DNA from: JANQMY01 sp965227095
Lineage (GTDB): Bacteria; Pseudomonadota; Alphaproteobacteria; JANQMY01
DNA: 64,000 bases
Assembly: GCA_965227095.1 (NCBI GenBank)
Contig: CBDDFL010000001.1
Location: forward strand, 2,480,001 to 2,544,000
Direction of reading: 5' to 3'
In this document: one piece after another, positions 61,501 through 64,000 of the stretch
Position numbering within the stretch: the stretch's first letter is position 1
Layout: each line of letters begins with the position of its first letter
Program-made: the position numbers and the translations under genes
Notes under the pieces: model-generated
Databases searched by the model: none
What the model saw: the letters and a program-made list of their open reading frames with translations, nothing else
What the model was told of the DNA's origin: nothing

Positions 61501-61575
61501 GCTCCCTTCGTCTATCGGTTAGGACGCCAGATTTTCAATCTGGAAAGAGGGGTTCGATTCCCCTAGGGAGCGCCA
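61501..61575 (+). tRNA. tRNA-Glu (TTC)
   Basis: A complete cloverleaf of 75 bases. The acceptor pair is GCTCCCT/AGGGAGC. The anticodon stem CCAGA/TCTGG encloses TTTTCAA with anticodon TTC. The T arm is GGGG-TTCGATT-CCCC. The CCA end is encoded. Confidence 0.96.
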
Positions 61576-61771
61576 TTTCTCCTTCCAAACAAGCCGTTTA
61601 TCTGAAGATTGCCTATTCCCGCAGACATGGAGATTGCACTTCTGCACAAAATTTGCAACTTTTGGATCGGCCGGCGCGTTGATCCAATTTAGGATTGACT
61701 CGCGTCGCTTAGTCGCTCGAGTCCACTGAATGCCAATAAGGTGGGCTAGCTCTGGGGGGAGGCGATTTGAC

Positions 61772-62938
61772 ATGTTGATCGAAATTGTTGCGGCGCTCCT
61801 TTTCGTCGCGTCCGGTACACTGATGTTCAATGACCGGTTTCGAGAAAACAAGGCTTTGGTAGGCGCCGCTGCCATTATTGCGCTGATTTCCACATATTAC
61901 CTAACTGAGCAAATTGTAGATCGTGCGGTGAACGACATTCTGAATGATCGTTCGGAGCCGCAGGTTTCTGTTGTCTCAGAACCACAAGAGACAAAGCCTG
62001 CTGGACCCAAGGTGGGCTCGTTGTTTCAAGATTGTTCGTCCTGCCCAAGAATGGTTGTTTTGCCGAAGGGCACATTTGTCATGGGTTCTCCTAAGTCGGA
62101 AAAAGGTCGAGACACCGACGAAGAGCCGCAGCATTCTGTTACTTTGAACTACCACCTGGCGGTCGGAAAGTTCGAGGTGACTCAGGAAGAGTGGCAGTTA
62201 TGCGTCACAGAAAAAGGCTGCAAGAAACATGTGAGTCGGCCAACGCCAAAGAAAAGTGAGCTTCGTAAACCGAGGTGTTGCGTGCATTGGACGGATACAA
62301 AGGACTACATAAAGTGGTTGTCTAAGAAAACCGGGCGTTCTTATCGATTGCTGACTGAGTCCGAATGGGAGTTTGCAGCGCGCGGCGCAACAAAGACTGC
62401 CTATTGGTGGGGGAACACCGGCAGCAAAAGATATGCGAACTACAGCTCAAAAGATACCGTAGAAGTCGGGAAGTATCCTGCAAATCCATTTGGTCTAAAC
62501 GATATGCATGGGAATGCTTGGGAATGGGTTGAAGACTGTTATGCGAGGGATAGTTATTCGAAAGCACCCACAAATGGGCTTGCTTGGCGGACTTCGAGCT
62601 GCACCAGAAGAGTGAGTCGCAGCGGAGCTTGGAATCAGAATGCCACTTTTATGAGATCGGCATCGCGGATTGGTAACAAGACCGATGCCCATTACACCAC
62701 TCTTGGATTCAGAGTAGCCGCGGAATTGCCTGAAGATGGGCAACCCTCACGCGGCGCCTTCGCTGATCCTCCGTGGATTGTTATGCTTCAAGATCGTATG
62801 GTTTCATTGGACGCATGGTTCAAGGCGAACCGTGAGATGGCATTTGTGATCTATGACAAAGGCCCCTGGTCGCTCTTTGAGACGCAACCACCAATGATGG
62901 AGAACGGCTTAGAGCAGGAGATCTGCCTACCAAATTAA
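61772..62938 (+). CDS. Membrane-anchored formylglycine-generating-enzyme-like (SUMF1) protein
   Basis: The 388-residue protein has an N-terminal membrane anchor (EIVAALLFVASGTLMF and a second segment near residue 32), then a SUMF1/FGE domain. That domain has MVVLPKGTFVMGSPKSEKG, GKFEVTQEEWQLC, LLTESEWEFAARGAT, GNAWEWVEDCYARDS and the end motif TLGFRVAAEL. The last 70 residues are a separate, unrecognised tail. True sulfatase activation needs an active-site Cys pair, which I cannot confirm. The gene is more AT-rich than its neighbours and follows tRNA-Glu. Confidence 0.85.
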   Translation: MLIEIVAALLFVASGTLMFNDRFRENKALVGAAAIIALISTYYLTEQIVDRAVNDILNDRSEPQVSVVSEPQETKPAGPKVGSLFQDCSSCPRMVVLPKGTFVMGSPKSEKGRDTDEEPQHSVTLNYHLAVGKFEVTQEEWQLCVTEKGCKKHVSRPTPKKSELRKPRCCVHWTDTKDYIKWLSKKTGRSYRLLTESEWEFAARGATKTAYWWGNTGSKRYANYSSKDTVEVGKYPANPFGLNDMHGNAWEWVEDCYARDSYSKAPTNGLAWRTSSCTRRVSRSGAWNQNATFMRSASRIGNKTDAHYTTLGFRVAAELPEDGQPSRGAFADPPWIVMLQDRMVSLDAWFKANREMAFVIYDKGPWSLFETQPPMMENGLEQEICLPN

Positions 62939-63543
62939 AGCTTTACGCCTTCGCCACCCTTAAGCGTATCGACGCTGGCGGCTTCCAGGTCCAAGAAGCG
63001 CGTGCGATTGGCTTTATCGTTTTCAGTACGAATATCGGTATCGATCATCACCACGGTAATTCGCGTGCGTTCCTGGCTGCGCAACACCTCTGTGTCGATG
63101 ATCATTTCCGCGCAGTTGCATTTATCTTGCACCCACTTACGGTTTTCACGGGTACTTTTATCATCAATGATTTTGCCTTTTTCCGTGGCAGGATCCACGC
63201 CATATTTGGCAAAAATTACATCAAAAAGCTTCCGTAAGTTACGGCGTTCATTGATGTATTGGGTCGAATTGATTTGATACACCCGGCCTTCCGCATCGAA
63301 GGCCAGCCGCATGTTGATGGAGCCCGCATCGTCTTCTTCTTTGACGGTCAGCTCATGGCCCTTCACGAAGCCGTATTTGGTGTCTTTCTTCGTTAGGACA
63401 GCACCGCCCACCAACTCTTGAACATCGTCAAGCGCCATCCCCATTTTAATGCCGCGGAAGTCAAAAGAGCGGACATCGGCAGCATGAGCATTTGCTCCAA
63501 AGCATAACGACGCCAAAACGAGGATCAGGTGGCGAACTTTCAT
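62935..63543 (-). CDS. Exported protein of unknown function
   Basis: The 202-residue protein has a signal peptide (LILVLASLCFGANAHAAD), then a domain starting FDFRGIKMGMALDDVQELVG. That start resembles small lipid- or peptidoglycan-associated repeats seen in periplasmic proteins. A Cys pair lies in KCNCAEM. The end overlaps the FGE-like gene by four bases, convergent. The ATG at 63543 gives the best signal peptide. Confidence 0.75.
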   Translation of the reverse strand: MKVRHLILVLASLCFGANAHAADVRSFDFRGIKMGMALDDVQELVGGAVLTKKDTKYGFVKGHELTVKEEDDAGSINMRLAFDAEGRVYQINSTQYINERRNLRKLFDVIFAKYGVDPATEKGKIIDDKSTRENRKWVQDKCNCAEMIIDTEVLRSQERTRITVVMIDTDIRTENDKANRTRFLDLEAASVDTLKGGEGVKL

Positions 63544-63719
63544 GTGTGTGCCCCACGAATACGCCCAACTGGGCATTACTTATTGGCCGCTTAAGCGGCA
63601 TTTTTGAAACTATTATGTTTTTTACCAAAAAAGAGGGCAATTGCCCAGGGCGAATACTGTGATCCCGCCCTGATTACTTGGTAAATTCGATGTTATAGTT
63701 AAACGAGGCGCCTGGTCCC

Positions 63720-64000
63720 TCAGATTTCACCTAATTCAATGACCGAACCGCGCCCATACCAGGCTTTCCGGAACAATTTCTCCGTGGTGCGCGCCGCAGC
63801 CATATCACCCGTGGCTTTTTGTGCTTGAGAAAGCGCAAACAGGGCCCACGCATTGTTGGGATACTTGATCAAGCTGTCATTCAACACTTTCTTGGCTTCG
63901 GCCGCCCGACCAGCGGAAATGAGAGCGGCCCCAAGGGACTGCCGGACCGGGTAATACCAATAGGGCGGTTCGGTGTAGTTGAGTTCGTCCTGGGCGGCGA
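63720..64000 (-). CDS. TPR-repeat protein, cut by the right edge
   Basis: The last 93 residues are visible on the minus strand, ending at TCA (63720-63722). They contain NYTEPPYWYYPVRQSLGAAL, GRAAEAKKVLNDSLIKYPNN and WALFALSQAQKATGD, the pattern of a terminal TPR repeat in large bacterial TPR proteins. The start lies beyond the window, so the product cannot be defined further. Confidence 0.8.
   Translation of the reverse strand, partial: AAQDELNYTEPPYWYYPVRQSLGAALISAGRAAEAKKVLNDSLIKYPNNAWALFALSQAQKATGDMAAARTTEKLFRKAWYGRGSVIELGEI

Overview
The window looks like one chromosomal stretch of an alphaproteobacterium, probably near the Rhodospirillales. The gene order points that way: glyA-nrdR-ribD-ribE-ribB-ribH-nusB-thiL, then hppA, bamE, a cytochrome bc1 chaperone, a YceD-like gene, rpmF-plsX-fabH and ihfA-merR-tRNA-Pro. 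A RibBX-type DHBP synthase, a CtaA next to a DUF2842 gene, and rplM-rpsI-argC agree. The species cannot be named from sequence alone. No phage, insertion sequence, CRISPR array, rRNA operon or replication origin was seen.

Layout. 1-7.3 kb: a partial gene, then a tightly packed plus-strand operon for one-carbon metabolism, ribonucleotide reductase control, riboflavin and thiamine pyrophosphate synthesis. 7.3-18.6 kb: membrane pyrophosphatase, outer-membrane assembly, ribosomal protein L32 and fatty-acid initiation. A six-TM hybrid histidine kinase and a small membrane protein sit between fabH and ihfA. 18.6-24.4 kb: tRNA-Pro, several minus-strand housekeeping genes, and a divergent pair of citrate-synthase-like genes, one with a DNA-binding N-terminus. 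24.4-32.1 kb: a GT-C-like membrane protein, a proteasome/HslV-like protein of unknown role with a small basic partner, heme A synthase and assorted conserved genes.

32.1-43.8 kb is the accessory heart of the window. It holds two different molybdenum hydroxylases: a three-subunit FAD-containing one on the minus strand, and a Tat-exported two-subunit one with a c-type cytochrome on the plus strand. Between them lie a TetR regulator with two palindromic operators, a monooxygenase-like protein, a thioesterase and two dehydrogenases. A MoaD/ThiS-like carrier lies outside one end. Two copies of the same ~106-bp inverted-repeat element bracket the block. It reads as a catabolic module for an unidentified aromatic, heteroaromatic or aldehyde substrate.

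43.8-50.2 kb: a small-molecule phosphotransferase, a membrane protein with a strong palindromic operator and a TetR gene, a YbjN-like protein, then metY, a CoA-binding protein and an enoyl-CoA hydratase. 50.2-64 kb: rplM-rpsI, argC, a phosphate-binding-like protein, aminotransferase-hom-glpX-recJ, tRNA-Glu followed by an atypical membrane-anchored formylglycine-generating-enzyme-like gene, a secreted protein and a partial TPR gene running off the right edge.

Translational coupling by 1-4 base overlaps is common (nrdR/ribD, ribE/ribB, ribH/nusB, plsX/fabH, aminotransferase/hom), and several starts are TTG or GTG.
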